Source: UTCFX2 sp963726375
GTDB taxonomy: Bacteria; Chloroflexota; Anaerolineae; Anaerolineales; UBA4823
DNA length: 64,000 nt
Assembly: GCA_963726375.1 (NCBI GenBank)
Contig: CAVSCE010000013.1
Span: 186,001-250,000 of the forward strand
Direction: 5' to 3'
In this document: in pieces, positions 9,566-18,946 of the stretch
How the letters are laid out: the number at the start of each line of letters is the position of its first letter
Position numbering within the stretch: the stretch's first letter is position 1
Made by a program: the position numbers and the translations under genes
Notes under the pieces: model-generated
Told to the model about the DNA's origin: nothing
Databases searched by the model: none
What the model saw: only the letters and a program-made list of their open reading frames with translations

Positions 9566-10540
9566 TCAGACCAAGGTTGGTTGTTCTGGTTTGGAATGGT
9601 TTTCAAAAACTGGCAGTCGAATCAGGATCGCAGAGATATTGTCTGGACCTCCAGCAGCATTTGCGGCATCCACCAGCATTTGACAGGCGATCTCGGGTGA
9701 TGGAGCTGATTGAATGATTTGAACCATTTCTTCCTGCGGTACAACTCCCCACAATCCGTCTGAACACAACAGCAGAAAGCCAGGTGCTGGCAGAAGGGAA
9801 GTATTGATGTCTGGTGAGAATGGTTCTCCCTGCCCAAGGGCTCGATAAAGCACATTACGCTGCGGGTGAACTGCAGCCTCTTTTTCAGTCAGGTGTCCCA
9901 GCTCGATCATACGTTTGACAAGAGAATGATCACGAGTTAAAACTTCTGCTTTTCCGGATGGATTGATGGAATAGGCTCGACTGTCTCCAACATGAGCTAT
10001 CGACATTTGCTGTCCGACGATCAACACCGCTGTTAATGTTGTTCCGCTGCCTGGCGCCTCTGAAGAGATTATCCTGTGCGCTTCCATCACGCTTTGTTCG
10101 AGGATATCCTGGATTCCAGCTTCCGGAGGAGCAGGTTGAATATTCAGCAAGCCTGCCATTCCCTTTGCCAAAATATCTCTGGCAACAATCCGGACAGCAA
10201 GGTTGCTGGCAACCTCGCCATTCATATGCCCACCCATTCCATCGGCAACTATGAAAAGCCCAAGCGAGAAATATTTATCGTTGTCAGGAATTACTGTGTT
10301 AAAAATCAAAATCGAATCCTCATTATGATCACGGACCACGCCAACCGATTGGGCGTAACCAAAAATCAACTGAGGATTTCCTGTGTGAGCGGGAATTTTC
10401 TGCTGCTCTTGTACGATTGGAGTAACTGCTGCAAGCGGTTTTGTCGGAGCATCATCTTCAGCCCCTTGGACCTCGCCAGCTTCTTTTTTTGATCCGAAGT
10501 AACTGCTAATTTTCTTCAACAATTTTGTCCTGCCTGTCAC
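9566..10540 (-). CDS. PP2C-type Ser/Thr protein phosphatase
   Basis: It removes phosphate from Ser/Thr residues, most likely reversing the kinase encoded just upstream. It has 324 residues. After a basic, low-complexity N-terminus of about 55 residues the PP2C core appears: VVRDHNEDS, FIVADGMGGHMNGE (metal-binding Asp and Gly), GSGTTLTAVLI, AHVGDSRAY, LCSDGLWGVV and GGPDNISAILI. All metal-coordinating aspartates expected for the family are there. The ATG lies 11 bases after the stop of the kinase/propeller gene, which suggests an operon. The kinase-phosphatase pairing is standard in Hanks-kinase loci. Confidence 0.93.
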   Translation of the reverse strand: MTGRTKLLKKISSYFGSKKEAGEVQGAEDDAPTKPLAAVTPIVQEQQKIPAHTGNPQLIFGYAQSVGVVRDHNEDSILIFNTVIPDNDKYFSLGLFIVADGMGGHMNGEVASNLAVRIVARDILAKGMAGLLNIQPAPPEAGIQDILEQSVMEAHRIISSEAPGSGTTLTAVLIVGQQMSIAHVGDSRAYSINPSGKAEVLTRDHSLVKRMIELGHLTEKEAAVHPQRNVLYRALGQGEPFSPDINTSLLPAPGFLLLCSDGLWGVVPQEEMVQIIQSAPSPEIACQMLVDAANAAGGPDNISAILIRLPVFENHSKPEQPTLV

Positions 10541-10551
10541 TGTCGATTAAT

Positions 10552-12449
10552 TCATGCCTGTAGAGCATAAAGATTATGGTCTGTCGAACCGATGAAGATT
10601 AAATCATTTCCAGCCGCAGGTGTCCCGGTAAAAGGTCCATTCGATTGGAATTTCCAGCGAAGCTGCCCGGATCCAGCATCAAGGGAGTACAGGCAACCAT
10701 CCACAGAACCACAAAAAAGCGAATCCTGATAAACGATCGGAGATCCTGTCACTTGATGCCGGGTCGAAAATTCCCAGACCTGCTTTGAGTTATTGCAATC
10801 AATACAAGAAATGCGACCATCGATAGAACCAGTGTATAGGTAATTCCCATGGACGAATGGAGTTGATATCGTTGGTTTATCCAATCGAAAACGCCAGATT
10901 ACCCAACCTGTTTTTGCGTCTAACGCATAGACAGTCGAATCAACCGATCCAAAGTATACTACACCTTTGGAAATGACTGCCGAGGATGTAACTGCCCGTT
11001 TAGCTTTGAACCGCCATTTAATATCTCCATGTAAATCCAAACAGAAAAAGTCGCCCGCTTCTGTCCCAAAATAAATCCACTCTTCGCTGACTGCGGCAGT
11101 CGATCTCACCGGAGCCCCTGCATCAACCTGCCATGCCATTTGAGCCGTTCTTGCATTCACTGCGTGTAGAAACTGGTCGTCCGAACCAAAAAAAAGATGT
11201 CCTTCGCTTAGTATCGGGGAGGATCGAACAGGTCCCCTGGTAAAGTATGTCCATTCTATTCTACCTGTCTTTCGATTGACAGCGTGCAGCCTGTGGTCTT
11301 CAGAACCAAAAAAGACAGTTTCCTCTGAGATAGCCGGCTTACTGACAATCCCTCCATCGGCCAGATATTTCCAATGAATGTTTCCATTCGATAAATCGAC
11401 TGCATAGATGTGTTTATCATAACTGCCGAAGTAAATCGCGTTCTCATGCAGAGTAGGGCTTCCTCAAATCTCGTCTTCGCATCGGAATTCCCAAACAGGT
11501 TTTCTTAACTCACATGCTTGTAGGATTAATTAGATTTATTATTGGAAAATTCGAATGCGCGTTCGAATTCGAATTTACTTCCAGGAGGGCAGATTTTAAT
11601 TCAGCTGCACTCTGGTAGCGATTTTCGGGGGTCGTATTCTAAGGCTTTTTTTATTACACTTTCAAATAACGGAGTAACGCTCGAATTAATCTGCCTGATT
11701 GGTCGCTCCGTAAACGAGAACGGAGGTTCAAGGCGGGGATCCTGCCGGGTCAGGCAATGATGCAGTGTTGCGCCAAGTGCGTAGATGTCTGCAATCGGGG
11801 TTGCTTCGCCGCGATACTGTTCGGGTGGTGAATACCCTTCGGTGCCGATCATTGTTCCTTTTTTCCCAACCTGGAATGGTTTTGCGATTCCAAAGTCAAC
11901 CAGTACAACTTGATCCTGGGAATTTATCATCACATTCGAAGGTTTGATATCTCGGAATACGATTTTTTCCGGCTCGTGATTGTGCAAATAAATTAATACA
12001 TCGCACAATTCGATGGCCCACTTCAGAACGCGATCTTCAGAAAGAAATCCGGTTGAATGGTTGATTAAAAATTCAAGGTCATTCCCGCTGATGAACTCGA
12101 TTATTAGATATGAACGTTCGTGAATAGTGAAATAATCAAAGATTTTCGGGATTGCTTTGTGATCCAGAGAAGCCAGCAGGTCGGCTTCACGATCAAAATT
12201 TCGTACGATAGTGCTGCGAAGGATCGGATCATTTGAGCGATTGATCATTTCCTTGACTGCGACAATTTTTGTCGCATGGGGGAAATGCATATCACGACCA
12301 CGATAAACCGCACTCATCCCACCCAGGCCTAAAAAACCCTGGATAATATACCGATCAGCGAGTGTTGTTCCAAATGCAAGCTGCTCCGTGAACCCCTGAT
12401 CCGTCTCTGCTCTAAAGCTTTGGGTTAATTGGGATGAGTCCACGATCAT
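10552..12449 (-). CDS. Ser/Thr protein kinase joined to a PQQ-type beta-propeller (interrupted three times)
   Basis: The N-terminal half (12449 to about 11600) is a Hanks-type kinase: YIIQGFLGLGGMSAVYRG, the Lys in VAVKEMI, FRDIKPSNVM, VLVDFGIAKP and GTEGYSPPEQY. After a frameshift near 11620 the kinase ends with ENRYQSAAELKSALL. A different frame from about 11540 then encodes propeller blades: IYFGSYDKHIYAVD, VFFGSEDHRLHAV, LFFGSDDQFLHAV and so on to FIGSTDHNLYALQA. A TGA in that frame at about 11463 interrupts it. The propeller part has no convincing start codon of its own, which favours one fused gene of about 630 residues. There is no membrane helix between the parts, so the propeller would be cytosolic. 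Two separate genes remain possible. Confidence 0.7.
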
Positions 12450-12508
12450 GGGTACTCCTGAATGAATCCTGATACGCGTTTTGCCCTGACGATATTCTCT
12501 CCAAGTTC

Positions 12509-13501
12509 CTAGCGGTAATCTTCAGGTGGTTCTGGTCGATTTTGAAGGACGGCCTCAATCTGGTCCATCACATCCGGGTTCAGGTTATTGACCAGCTCGA
12601 GTGCTTTCATATTCTCGTGTACCTGAGAAGCCCGAGATGCGCCGGTAATCACAGTGCTGACATTCGGATTTTTTAAACACCAGGCGATAGCAAGTTGCGG
12701 CAGAGTACATCCGATTTCTTTGGCGATGGGAACAAGCAGCTTCACTTTCTCGATCTTGCGCTGACCTTCTGGAGATTCGAATTCCTCTCTCAACCACCCG
12801 TAGTTTTTAAGGCTGGCCCGCGAATCATCCGGAATCCCTTCATTATATTTCCCGGATAGCAAGCCGCTTGCAAGCGGACTCCAGATTGTGGTCCCCAATC
12901 CAAATTCCCGATAAAGCGGTGCATAATCCGCCTCCACCTTCTTTCGGGAGAACATGTTATATTCAGGCTGCTCCATCAATGGAGGGATCAGGTGCTCGTG
13001 CCGGGCAATCCCATAGGCGTTCATCAAGTCCGTTGCCGGCCATTCGCTTGTACCCCAGTAGAAAGCCTTCCCCTGCTGAATGAGCAGGTTCATCGTCCAA
13101 ACCACCTCTTCCACCGGTGTATATAGGTCAGGTCGGTGGCAAAACAGAAGGTCGACATAATCCATTTGAAGCCGTTTTAAGGATGCATGGGCGCCTTCCA
13201 TCAGATGTTTTCTCGAGAGCCCGGAGTTATTTGGCCCCTTCCCACCCCAAAAGATCTTCGTCGAGATCACCAGATCTGAACGCTTCCAGCCAGCATTCTT
13301 GATCACATTGCCCATTACAATTTCTGCATTCCCGTGCGCATAGGCTTCAGCATTATCGAAGAAATTTACTCCTGCCTCATACGCTGCGCTCATACATTCA
13401 TTGGCGATTTGTTCTCCAACCTGACCACCGTACGTAACCCACGCACCCAAAGATAGGGCAGAGACTTTCAACCCTGATTTTCCTAAAAAGCGGTATTCCA
13501 T
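12509..13501 (-). CDS. Aldo/keto reductase, voltage-gated K+ channel beta-subunit-like (AKR6)
   Basis: An NADPH-dependent oxidoreductase of 330 residues that reduces aldehydes or ketones. The TIM-barrel signature is intact: NFFDNAEAYAHG (catalytic Asp and Tyr), VISTKIFWGG (catalytic Lys), YVDLLFCHRPD (His), EQPEYNMFSR and the C-terminal cofactor site VSTVITGASRASQV. The pattern NNSGLSRKH and the WSPLASGLLSGKYN block place it near the Kv-beta/YghZ group. AAAGG lies upstream of the ATG. The true substrate cannot be read from the sequence. It follows the amidohydrolase gene in the same direction, 170 bases later. Confidence 0.92.
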   Translation of the reverse strand: MEYRFLGKSGLKVSALSLGAWVTYGGQVGEQIANECMSAAYEAGVNFFDNAEAYAHGNAEIVMGNVIKNAGWKRSDLVISTKIFWGGKGPNNSGLSRKHLMEGAHASLKRLQMDYVDLLFCHRPDLYTPVEEVVWTMNLLIQQGKAFYWGTSEWPATDLMNAYGIARHEHLIPPLMEQPEYNMFSRKKVEADYAPLYREFGLGTTIWSPLASGLLSGKYNEGIPDDSRASLKNYGWLREEFESPEGQRKIEKVKLLVPIAKEIGCTLPQLAIAWCLKNPNVSTVITGASRASQVHENMKALELVNNLNPDVMDQIEAVLQNRPEPPEDYR

Positions 13502-13674
13502 TTGTTAACCTTTCATTCTCGCCAAACTTTCATTTGGAATATGACATTATTTACTGATGAAACTGATAATTTGACAGTATTACTTGTCTCATTATAACAT
13601 CTTGGTTAATGATGAAAAAAGACTTTAACGTTACAGATTCATTGGTATTTGGAAATGAGAGGACATCCTCCCTG

Positions 13675-15669
13675 CTATTTTCCGGCTTCCTCAGTCCTGG
13701 CCAGTTCCAGATAGTCTTTAACTACTTTCTCAGTGGTGGATTGCCCAAAGAAATCCAACAATTGCCCAAGAATGGTGGCCTTGTGCTCAGCATCGCGTTT
13801 GCTCCAGGTGCGGCTTTTTATCTCTAAAAAGTAACCTAGAGCTGGTTTTTCCAGCTGATCCAGGTTGATGTAGAATTCGGTCCCTCGGAAGAGGATGCGC
13901 CATCGCTGGCGGTGTTTTTCGATGCTGACTTCATCGGTTGGCTTGAAATACTCCCGATAAAAACGCAGGCTGTGGGTTGCAGGCGCCAGAAATCGACTTC
14001 GTGAAAGCAGCACATCGCTGGGAAACAGATATTCGCTCGCCGGACCGATCATGGTTAATCGATAACGGGCTTTCGTAACCTGTCCACCTGGCTCGAGGAA
14101 CTCATCTTCTCGATAACGCAGCGTTCCTTGATCGACATCAGAAAAGAGGAAATAGGTGTCAAACTCGTGGTAAAGACGCTGGTAAAGGATCTCAATCTCA
14201 GGTCTTTCGAGAGTCGCTAAGATTGGTGCCGGATCTTGTATGCGCACCTTCGCCTGGATCTCGAAACTCTCTTCTTCGGTTGCCTTTCCGATCGTGATCA
14301 GTTTCGTCAGGACAGATTTTTCTCTTTGGAAGATGAATAAGTCTATTTGTTTTGCATAGTCCTGGGCATTTTCGAGCAGCTCCTCTTCATTAATATCTCT
14401 CAACTGACGTCCTTGCATTAACCATTTACCGTTAACCATCATGTCCGTGACATCCGTGGACTTTGTTGCATAAACCAGCTGTGTGTAGACGCCGTTGGGA
14501 TCACGCTTGAAAACAGGAGAGTTATGTATTCTTGAATTATCAACGATGATAATATCTGCACGTTTACCTTGCTCCAGTGAGCCGGTTATTTTTCCAAGAT
14601 GAAGCGCTTCGGCTCCAATTCTTGTTGCCATAGCCAGAGCCGTTCTAGCCGGAAGCACCGTTGGGTCATTCGAGACACTTTTCGCAAGAAACGCCGCCAG
14701 CCTGATTTCCTCGAACATGTCCAGATCATTGTTCGAAGCCGGTCCATCCGTGCCGATTCCTACCTTCAAACCCAGCTCGATCATCTTATTGACTGGCGCA
14801 AATCCGGAGGCAAGCTTCAAATTTGATGATGGATTGTGGGCGACTCCAGCGCGATGGTGAAGAAGGGTTTTCATCTCACCTTCGTCAATGTGGACGCAGT
14901 GCGCTGCCAGGACTTTTGCCTCGAATAATCCGTTCTTCTTCGCGTAAGGTACAACGGGCATTCCATGAGTTTCGCGTGAATTCTCAACTTCTTGGGCGGT
15001 CTCAGCGATATGAGTATGGAGTGGAACATCAAATTCAGCGGCAAGCTGGGCGGTGAGTCGAAGGATTTCGTCCGTACATGTATACGGCGCATGCGGTGCC
15101 ACGGATGGGGTGATCAAAGCATGGTCTTTCCAATTGATAATATAATCTCGCGCGGCCGCGAGCGATTCTTCATAGAAACGTGCATCCGGAGAAGGAAATT
15201 TTAGGACAGTTTGGGAACAGACCGCCCGAAGGCCGATTTCCGCAGTCGCACGAGCTACGTATTCTTCGTAGTAATACATATCTGCAAAGCAGGTAATACC
15301 CGAGCGGATCATTTCGATGCAGCCGATCCTCGTCCCCAGCTCAACAAATTCAGGCGAAACGAATTCTCGCTCAACCGGCATCATATAACCAAGCAGCCAG
15401 ACGTCAAGGCGCAGATCATCTGCCAACCCGCGCAGCAGCGTCATTGGAACGTGGGTGTGGGCATTGACCAGTCCGGGCATGACGATCTTTTCATTGCAAT
15501 CAAAGATCTCGGTGGCTTCAAAGTGCTCCAGGATATTCTTTTCCTCCCCAACCGCAAGGATAGTGTCGCCTTTTACAGCAATTGCACCTGGATGATATTG
15601 ATGGAAATCTTCATCCATGCAGAGCAAAGTTGCGTTGATAAGCAGGATATCAGCTGCATTTTTTTTCAT
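13675..15669 (-). CDS. MtaD-like amidohydrolase fused to a C-terminal CYTH domain
   Basis: Residues about 1-440 form a TRZ/ATZ-type amidohydrolase that deaminates S-adenosylhomocysteine, methylthioadenosine or a related substrate. Metal ligands are visible: GLVNAHTHVPM, VPLHTHIAET, LAAHCVHIDE and GIGTDGPASNNDLD, followed by ADIIIVD. Residues about 455-660 look like a CYTH (adenylate-cyclase/thiamine-triphosphatase) domain: FEIQAKVRI for the usual ExExK, YFLFSDVDQGTLRYRED, TKARYRLT, VSIEKHRQRW and LGYFLEIKSRTW. The join lies in an uninterrupted frame. I chose ATG 15667-15669, five bases after GAGG, over GTG at 15675. MtaD proteins normally end near residue 440, so the extension is unusual. The CYTH call rests on motif reading only. 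Confidence 0.85.
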   Translation of the reverse strand: MKKNAADILLINATLLCMDEDFHQYHPGAIAVKGDTILAVGEEKNILEHFEATEIFDCNEKIVMPGLVNAHTHVPMTLLRGLADDLRLDVWLLGYMMPVEREFVSPEFVELGTRIGCIEMIRSGITCFADMYYYEEYVARATAEIGLRAVCSQTVLKFPSPDARFYEESLAAARDYIINWKDHALITPSVAPHAPYTCTDEILRLTAQLAAEFDVPLHTHIAETAQEVENSRETHGMPVVPYAKKNGLFEAKVLAAHCVHIDEGEMKTLLHHRAGVAHNPSSNLKLASGFAPVNKMIELGLKVGIGTDGPASNNDLDMFEEIRLAAFLAKSVSNDPTVLPARTALAMATRIGAEALHLGKITGSLEQGKRADIIIVDNSRIHNSPVFKRDPNGVYTQLVYATKSTDVTDMMVNGKWLMQGRQLRDINEEELLENAQDYAKQIDLFIFQREKSVLTKLITIGKATEEESFEIQAKVRIQDPAPILATLERPEIEILYQRLYHEFDTYFLFSDVDQGTLRYREDEFLEPGGQVTKARYRLTMIGPASEYLFPSDVLLSRSRFLAPATHSLRFYREYFKPTDEVSIEKHRQRWRILFRGTEFYINLDQLEKPALGYFLEIKSRTWSKRDAEHKATILGQLLDFFGQSTTEKVVKDYLELARTEEAGK

Positions 15670-15704
15670 TTCCACCTCACGCGAAATATGAATGAATAAG
15701 CAGA

Positions 15705-16880
15705 TTACTTGTTCCCCAGCCTGCGTATAATGTCCAGGCCAGTATGTGCTGTGAAGCGGGCGGTGTATTCAGGATGTCCTCCAAACAGCCGGGTTGTCTT
15801 GGACGCCCCGTTTGGAGTAATCAACACGAAATGGATCGCACGCTGGTCAGAGTTTAAATCCAGGCTAGCACCAAGGCATACATCCACCTGGCGCGTTTTT
15901 CGAAAGTCCTCAGCCGCTTCGGCGAATTGATCCATCGTACCTGAATTGGGCAAAACCACTCCGCCGAGGAAAATGCCTTTCAGATCGGTTGACGCCTCTT
16001 GATTGACTCTAGCAAGCCGTGTAATGATGCTGCCGCTCAATCCTTCCTCGACCACTGCCAGCGTCCAGGATTGAAGTTTGAGGGCGCGCAGGGCGGCTTC
16101 TTCGAGCGACTCCATGTCGGCTCCATAGATCCATTCAACAAGTCGGTTGCGCAGTTCCGCTTCAACTGGTTTAATCATCTCATCAGCTTTTTCCTCGGAG
16201 TTGGCTTTAGCGGTAATTCGTACGTCCACCTGGCCCGAATGGGCTGCCAATCCGACGGTCGGATTTTTCAGTGTTTCAAAATCTCCAATCAGGTCATCGA
16301 TTTGAGACTCCCCGGCTCCGACTGTGTGCAGGATTCGGGTTTTGATGATACCTGAAAGCCGAAACCGGATGCGCAGCCAGGGGATGACCGAATTTGTCAT
16401 CAAATATTCCATCTCGCGCGGCACACCAGGCAGTGAGATGACCACTTTCCCATCGATCTCTATCCTGAAACAAGGAGCTGTCCCGACTGGATTCTCAATC
16501 GCCTGCGCTCCAGCCGGTATATAAGCCTGGCGTCTGTTGTTTTCGGTTGGCAGGCGTCCAAACTTTCGGAATCGCTCCTGAATCTGCTCCCAAAGCTCCG
16601 GCTGGAACACCAGCTCTCGATAGAGTGCCTGGGCAACGGCTTCGCGGGTTGGGTCGTCAACCGTCGGCCCCAGCCCACCAGTCGTCAGCACGATATCGTT
16701 TTGCTCCAACGCCTGGCAGACAGCGTTGGCGATCCGGTTTGAATTATCTCCTACTGTAGTCTGTCGAAAGAGATCGACCCCGATATCTCGAAGCTGTCGT
16801 GCGATCCAGCGTGCGTTTGAATCCAGGATTTCACCTAATAAAATTTCTGTGCCTATAGTAATGATCTCTGCAGTCGCCAT
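15705..16880 (-). CDS. cinA: CinA-like protein (competence/damage-inducible protein A)
   Basis: CinA proteins combine a MoCF-like (COG1058) domain, linked to ADP-ribose pyrophosphatase activity, with a C-terminal nicotinamide-nucleotide amidohydrolase domain, and act in NAD salvage. The N-terminal domain is clear: AEIITIGTEILLGEI, VLTTGGLGPTVDDPTRE, and later SLPGVPREMEYL. The C-terminal part (from about residue 255) has VVEEGLSGSIITRLAR, a weak match to the amidohydrolase VAESCTGG block, with Glu-Gly in place of Ser-Cys. Deamidase activity is therefore doubtful. I prefer ATG 16878-16880 (MATAEII), because family members start there; an upstream ATG at 16904 adds eight residues. It begins directly after the liv operon terminator. 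Confidence 0.9.
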   Translation of the reverse strand: MATAEIITIGTEILLGEILDSNARWIARQLRDIGVDLFRQTTVGDNSNRIANAVCQALEQNDIVLTTGGLGPTVDDPTREAVAQALYRELVFQPELWEQIQERFRKFGRLPTENNRRQAYIPAGAQAIENPVGTAPCFRIEIDGKVVISLPGVPREMEYLMTNSVIPWLRIRFRLSGIIKTRILHTVGAGESQIDDLIGDFETLKNPTVGLAAHSGQVDVRITAKANSEEKADEMIKPVEAELRNRLVEWIYGADMESLEEAALRALKLQSWTLAVVEEGLSGSIITRLARVNQEASTDLKGIFLGGVVLPNSGTMDQFAEAAEDFRKTRQVDVCLGASLDLNSDQRAIHFVLITPNGASKTTRLFGGHPEYTARFTAHTGLDIIRRLGNK

Positions 16881-16904
16881 TTCGAAACCAGTATTGTTTT
16901 GCAA

Positions 16905-16935
16905 AAATACCCCCGCCCCATCTGGGGGCGGGGGC
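16905..16935 (-). terminator. Intrinsic terminator ending the liv operon
   Basis: A very GC-rich hairpin formed by CCCCCGCCCC and GGGGCGGGGG is followed on the minus strand by TATTTTTGC. It sits 43 bases after the stop of the last gene in the liv cluster and immediately upstream of cinA. Confidence 0.85.
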
Positions 16936-16977
16936 TGAAAATGATCATTCTTGCTTTTATACCCCAGACTGGATCGT

Positions 16978-17340
16978 TTAGGAAGTCATCAAAGTGCGAA
17001 CATCCACCCGGTCCAGGCGGAGGAGCAGATAGATTGAAAGCCCGATGCTCAGGAAGCTGGATAGAATAAATGGGATATTAAACGTGCCATCCTGGAAGGT
17101 TGACCACTGGAAGAAAGTCATCAAGCGGACGATCGCATTTAGACCAAGCAGGAATATGCACAAGGTCAACGCTCGGGATTTACCCCGCAGAAGCAAGAAA
17201 CCCAAGGAACCGAACAGCGCCGCCACAAAGAGGATCCCGATCCAGGCGTTTGTCAGGTTTTTCAGCGGCAGCAGCAGCGGAGTGATGATCGGAAGCACAA
17301 AAAACAAAATGATTTTTTGAGATGTTTTCATTCTTTTCAC
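16978..17340 (-). CDS. Four-helix membrane protein of unknown function at the end of the liv operon
   Basis: I do not recognise this family. The 120 residues form about four membrane helices (near residues 8-26, 32-52, 57-78 and 90-108) with short loops and a charged tail RLDRVDVRTL. A GTG at 17340 has GAGG three to four bases upstream; an ATG three codons later (17331) is an alternative. It starts 11 bases after livF and is followed by the operon terminator. It is therefore transcribed with the branched-chain amino-acid transporter, though such genes are not part of the standard set. Confidence 0.7.
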   Translation of the reverse strand: MKRMKTSQKIILFFVLPIITPLLLPLKNLTNAWIGILFVAALFGSLGFLLLRGKSRALTLCIFLLGLNAIVRLMTFFQWSTFQDGTFNIPFILSSFLSIGLSIYLLLRLDRVDVRTLMTS

Positions 17341-17351
17341 TTGCCTCGTGT

Positions 17352-18080
17352 TTAGTGCCCACCAAGATAAGCTTCCACGACCATATCGTTGTGGAGCAGG
17401 TCTTGAGCAACACCCTCAAGGACGATCTTGCCGGTTTCAAGCACGTATCCCCGGTCTGCAATCGAGAGCGCCATCTGGGCATTCTGCTCGACGAGCAAAA
17501 TACTGGTACCCTGGTCATTGATATCGCGGATGATCGTGAAGATCTGTTCCACCAGCAGGGGGGAAAGCCCCATAGAAGGCTCGTCCAACAGCATCAATTT
17601 TGGTTGAGCCATCAATCCACGTGCGATTGCCAGCATCTGCTGTTCACCACCTGAGAGGGTGCCGCCAAGCTGATTGCGGCGTTCATTCAGGCGTGGAAAA
17701 AGCTGAAAAGCATTTGCCATATTTTTCTCGATCATCTCTTTGTTCGTGTACGTGTAAGCACCCATCTCCAGGTTTTCCTTCACCGTGAGAGTGGCAAAGA
17801 TTTTTCGCCCTTCAGGTACCTGGATGATTCCTTTCCGTACGATTTGCTCGGTAAGAGTTTGAGTAACTTCTTCGCCAAGAAAGTGGATTGAGCCAGCCCT
17901 GGGCCGCAGCAAGCCGGAAATTGTGCTCAATGTGGTGCTTTTGCCTGCACCGTTCGCACCGATCAGAGCTACAATCTCCCCTTGTTTTAAGGAGAAATCG
18001 ATCCCTTTCAGGGCGTGGATCGCGCCATAATAAACATTAAGGTTCTTTACTTCCAACATATTTTCGGAACCGTTATTCAT
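17352..18080 (-). CDS. livF: Branched-chain amino acid ABC transporter ATP-binding protein LivF
   Basis: One of two cytosolic ATPases driving the Leu/Ile/Val-type importer. The 242 residues carry GANGAGKSTTLSTISG (Walker A), the ABC signature LSGGEQQMLAIARGLM, MLLLDEPSMGLSP (Walker B) and the switch His replaced in the order VEQNAQMALS, as is usual for LivF. AAGGAGAA precedes the ATG at 18080. It lies 26 bases downstream of livG. Confidence 0.95.
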   Translation of the reverse strand: MNNGSENMLEVKNLNVYYGAIHALKGIDFSLKQGEIVALIGANGAGKSTTLSTISGLLRPRAGSIHFLGEEVTQTLTEQIVRKGIIQVPEGRKIFATLTVKENLEMGAYTYTNKEMIEKNMANAFQLFPRLNERRNQLGGTLSGGEQQMLAIARGLMAQPKLMLLDEPSMGLSPLLVEQIFTIIRDINDQGTSILLVEQNAQMALSIADRGYVLETGKIVLEGVAQDLLHNDMVVEAYLGGH

Positions 18081-18106
18081 CGATTCACTTCTCCTTGAGA
18101 GTCGAT

Positions 18107-18946
18107 CTAGCCTTTGTGGCGGCGGAATTTTTCGGAAAGCGCCGCTGCTCCTGGCCCCAGATAAGCCTCAATCACCTTGACGTCCGATTGGATCTCGTTC
18201 GGTGTTCCGCGGGCGATCACTTCGCCAAAGTCCATCACGGTGATTCGCTCGCAAATGCCCATCACAACCCGCATCTGGTGTTCGATCAGCAGGATGGTCA
18301 GGTTAAAACGATCGCGGATGAAATGGATCAGCTCCATCAAAGAGACGGTTTCCGCAGGGTTCATCCCAGCCGCCGGTTCGTCAAGCAGGAGCAGCTGTGG
18401 TTCCGCAGCCAGCGCCCGGGCGATCTCCAATCGCCGCTGCTCACCGTAAGGCAGGTTTTTGGCGATCGTCCCCTGTCGGTCTTGCAAGTTGAAGACCGAC
18501 AGGAATTCCTGGGCTTTTTCGGTTAATTCGCGCTCTTTTTGGATATATTTTCGATTATTGAGTACGGCGTCTTTCAGGCTGTAGCCGGCATGAGTGTGAT
18601 ATGCAATTCGGACATTATCCAGAACAGTTAGGCTTGGAAACAAGCGGATATTTTGAAATGTTCGGGCGATGCCTAGGTGGTTGATCTCATGCGGTGCCAA
18701 ACCAGTAATCGATTGCCCGTTAAAATTGATATCGCCGGAAGTTGGAAGATAGACTCCAGTGATCATATTAAATACGGTTGTTTTTCCCGCTCCGTTCGGA
18801 CCGATTAATCCCTGCAAGTTGTGGAGCATCAGCTTGAGGTCGAAATTATTGACCGCCCTCAGCCCGCCGAACTGCATACTGAGTTCCTGGATCTCCAGGA
18901 TGGCCTGTTCGTTATTGTCGGAATGGGGAGTGAAATTGTCGCTCAT
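18107..18946 (-). CDS. livG: Branched-chain amino acid ABC transporter ATP-binding protein LivG
   Basis: The second ATPase of the importer, 279 residues. It has GPNGAGKTTVFNMITG (Walker A), the LivG-typical insert after GIARTFQNIRLFPSLTV, the signature LPYGEQRRLEIARAL, LLLDEPAAGMNP and LLIEHQMRVVMGICER. The ATG overlaps the livM stop by four bases, indicating translational coupling. A C-terminal tail of about 15 residues (LSEKFRRHKG) extends beyond the usual end. Confidence 0.95.
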   Translation of the reverse strand: MSDNFTPHSDNNEQAILEIQELSMQFGGLRAVNNFDLKLMLHNLQGLIGPNGAGKTTVFNMITGVYLPTSGDINFNGQSITGLAPHEINHLGIARTFQNIRLFPSLTVLDNVRIAYHTHAGYSLKDAVLNNRKYIQKERELTEKAQEFLSVFNLQDRQGTIAKNLPYGEQRRLEIARALAAEPQLLLLDEPAAGMNPAETVSLMELIHFIRDRFNLTILLIEHQMRVVMGICERITVMDFGEVIARGTPNEIQSDVKVIEAYLGPGAAALSEKFRRHKG

